DNA of 14,995 nucleotides. It comes from Bacillota bacterium. Lineage in GTDB: Bacteria; Bacillota; Clostridia; Clostridiales; Clostridiaceae. The notes beneath the pieces are model-generated. The model had not been told where the DNA came from. It saw only the letters and a list, made by a program, of their open reading frames with translations, and did no database searches. Position 1 is the stretch's first letter. Each line of letters starts with the position of its first letter. Made by a program: the position numbers and the translations under genes. Location of the stretch: contig JAFADP010000034.1 of NCBI GenBank assembly GCA_023424785.1, forward strand, positions 1-14,995, written 5' to 3'. Shown one piece after another: positions 13,856 to 14,995 of this stretch.

Positions 13856-14199
13856 TTTTCTAATTTATTATAGTAATATTCTATAATTTGAATATCTTCT
13901 TCTAAGTATTCGTACTCAGAATCATTTAATATTTTTTCAACATTAATTACTTTACATAAGGTAAGCACCTTTTTCATATTATCAATATCGTATTGTGTCA
14001 ATTCTACTTGATGTCTTATTTTTAATCTAATTATTTCTGCTATTGATATTATGGATTCTATATCATTATTATTTATATATTCAGAAAATGCTTCATAGCA
14101 TATTCCAGCAGATTGCTCAAAAGAATATTTATTTTTTAATATTTCACTATAAAAACTATCTGCAATTAAATATTTAAGTTCAAAAAAATTAATGTTCAT
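13852..14199 (-). CDS. Candidate immunity protein for the deaminase toxin
   Basis: A 115-residue acidic, apparently all-helical soluble protein with no signal or membrane segment. It is directly downstream of the toxin gene and shares one base with its stop (TAATG). Its ribosome site GGTGGAGG lies in the last toxin codons, so it is translationally coupled to the toxin. Position, size and charge are what is expected of an immunity protein that binds and blocks the toxin domain in the producing cell. The helical layout (FELKYLIADSFYSEIL, YSFEQSAGICYEAFSEYI, IESIISIAEIIRLKI, LNDSEYEYLEEDIQIIEYYYNK) recalls Imm3-type proteins, but I cannot confirm the family. A second, broken immunity-like gene overlaps its 3' end. 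Confidence 0.75.
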   Translation of the reverse strand: MNINFFELKYLIADSFYSEILKNKYSFEQSAGICYEAFSEYINNNDIESIISIAEIIRLKIRHQVELTQYDIDNMKKVLTLCKVINVEKILNDSEYEYLEEDIQIIEYYYNKLEK

Positions 14200-14995
14200 T
14201 ATTTTCCTCCACCTCTAGTTTTATAAATTATTTCAATGTCTATATTGGGATACCTTTCTTGAAATTGCTTAATAACACTTTTACAACTAGGACAACAATC
14301 TAAATCTGTATATAATTTTATTTTTCCATAAGCTTTAGTATTATCCCCTAACTTATTAGCTATTTCATTTAGTATTTTAAATTCTGTATCTCTACATCTA
14401 TCCCATGCTCCAGTTCCATTAACTTCATTTCTTTCATTAACCTCTAAAGTATCAAATACTTTTTCATCTTGTGATGGTTCAATAGATATATTACTTAGCT
14501 TTTCTCTTTGTAATGGATTTTCAATACTATCGATATCCTTTATGCCACTGTGTGCAAAAAATTCCTTTTTATCTATCCCTTGAATATTAACATCTGCATA
14601 TCCAAAATTATATTTTCCTCGGATTTGTTTAGGTATATTTTTTCTAACTTCTTTCATTTTGTCTAAAAACTCAGAATCAGTTAACTTATAAATAATTCTT
14701 ATATCAGCTTTACTTGCCCCATTAAATATACTACTTAAACTACTATTTTTAATTAAAGTTTCATATACATCTTTATTTGTATTCTTAACTTCATCTAAGG
14801 TATTTTTTAGGGCTTTTTCTATTTCTTCTACACTGCTTTTATCTATACTTTCTAAATTTTTAAATAATATTTCTTTGCATTCTTTATTTTCTTTTATTAC
14901 TTTAAATGCATTTTTTATTTCTTTATTACTATCTAAAGTATTATTTATTGTTTTTAAATCTATTAATGCTTCAAGTGTTGAGTCTTTATATATTG
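14199..14995 (-). CDS. Polymorphic toxin with C-terminal deaminase domain (partial at right edge)
   Basis: The frame is open from the right edge to the TAA at 14199-14201, giving the last 264 residues; the N-terminus, where a secretion domain such as LXG would be, is outside. Visible residues 1-110 are a charged helical stalk. About 118-264 match the BURPS668_1122-type toxin deaminases (Pfam Toxin-deaminase) by motif: YADVNI.GI, EFFAHSGI (His148), RDTEFKILNEIA (Asp202-x-Glu204, the metal ligand and proton shuttle) and LDCCPSCKSVIKQFQERYPNI (Cys234-x2-Cys237, the zinc pair). Such domains deaminate bases in nucleic acids or nucleotides of a rival cell. A Met at 14655-14657 is not the start, since coding continues upstream without a stop. 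Immunity genes follow directly. All catalytic residues are present, so the toxin looks intact. Confidence 0.85.
   Translation of the reverse strand, partial: IYKDSTLEALIDLKTINNTLDSNKEIKNAFKVIKENKECKEILFKNLESIDKSSVEEIEKALKNTLDEVKNTNKDVYETLIKNSSLSSIFNGASKADIRIIYKLTDSEFLDKMKEVRKNIPKQIRGKYNFGYADVNIQGIDKKEFFAHSGIKDIDSIENPLQREKLSNISIEPSQDEKVFDTLEVNERNEVNGTGAWDRCRDTEFKILNEIANKLGDNTKAYGKIKLYTDLDCCPSCKSVIKQFQERYPNIDIEIIYKTRGGGK
14874..14942 (-). repeat. 69-bp direct repeat, copy B (in intact toxin gene)
   Basis: Encodes NTLDSNKEIKNAFKVI and KENKECK of the toxin stalk. It is the parent-like copy of 13234-13302, with one difference in 69 bases. Confidence 0.95.

Noticed and set aside
14199..14657. Stand-alone 152-residue deaminase starting at the internal Met
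   Set aside because: The frame is open from this Met to the right edge with toxin-stalk-like coding sequence, so this is the C-terminus of a larger toxin, not a separate gene.
1..14995. tRNA, rRNA, CRISPR array or replication origin
   Set aside because: No cloverleaf with conserved T-loop, no rRNA-like GC-rich blocks, no regularly spaced repeats with unique spacers and no DnaA-box cluster were seen.

Overview
The window is AT-rich, strongly Shine-Dalgarno-led DNA typical of a low-GC Clostridium (sensu stricto) chromosome. The protein families (clostridial PyrI with a GTG start, long-type PyrF, PdxS/PdxT, CUT1 sugar transporter, Dph6-like PP-loop protein, LXG-type toxin remains) and the AGGAGG ribosome sites fit that genus. 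I do not name a species.

Layout. (1) 1-65: the first 21 codons of an IS607-family serine recombinase (minus strand, running off the left edge). (2) 175-4235: pyrimidine biosynthesis genes on the minus strand, in transcription order pyrB-pyrI-pyrC, then pyrF with its own promoter. Both promoters are followed by a PyrR-type RNA binding loop. At pyrF the loop feeds a terminator/antiterminator switch; at pyrB it sits 2 nt from the Shine-Dalgarno and no terminator follows, which suggests translational control. (3) 4292-9232: a carbohydrate module on the minus strand: solute-binding lipoprotein, two permeases and malQ (4-alpha-glucanotransferase), with a LacI/CcpA-like operator just downstream of the promoter -10 and an intercistronic hairpin after the binding-protein gene. 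No ATPase gene is present. (4) 9350-11447: single genes: a Dph6/ATP_bind_4 PP-loop protein, a secreted glucosaminidase and a bacterial PH-domain protein. (5) 11558-13185: pdxS-pdxT, the two-subunit pyridoxal 5'-phosphate synthase, with a promoter and a strong terminator. (6) 13234-14995: an accessory toxin region on the minus strand. It holds the C-terminal 264 residues of a polymorphic toxin with a BURPS668_1122-type deaminase domain, an overlapping candidate immunity gene, a second immunity-like gene that overlaps the first by ATGA and is broken, and a fragment of toxin-gene DNA. That fragment shares a 69-bp stretch (one mismatch) with the intact toxin gene exactly 1640 bp away.

How it fits together. 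The pyr genes supply UMP under PyrR feedback. The sugar module imports and remodels an oligosaccharide, probably maltodextrin. pdxST makes vitamin B6. The right end looks like an active interbacterial-competition locus whose 3' side has accumulated and lost toxin/immunity modules. The most interesting parts are the tandem immunity arrangement, the duplicated toxin fragment, and the two different regulatory uses of one PyrR box. An orphan Shine-Dalgarno after pyrF, next to the IS607 gene, suggests that the insertion cut off a downstream pyr gene.
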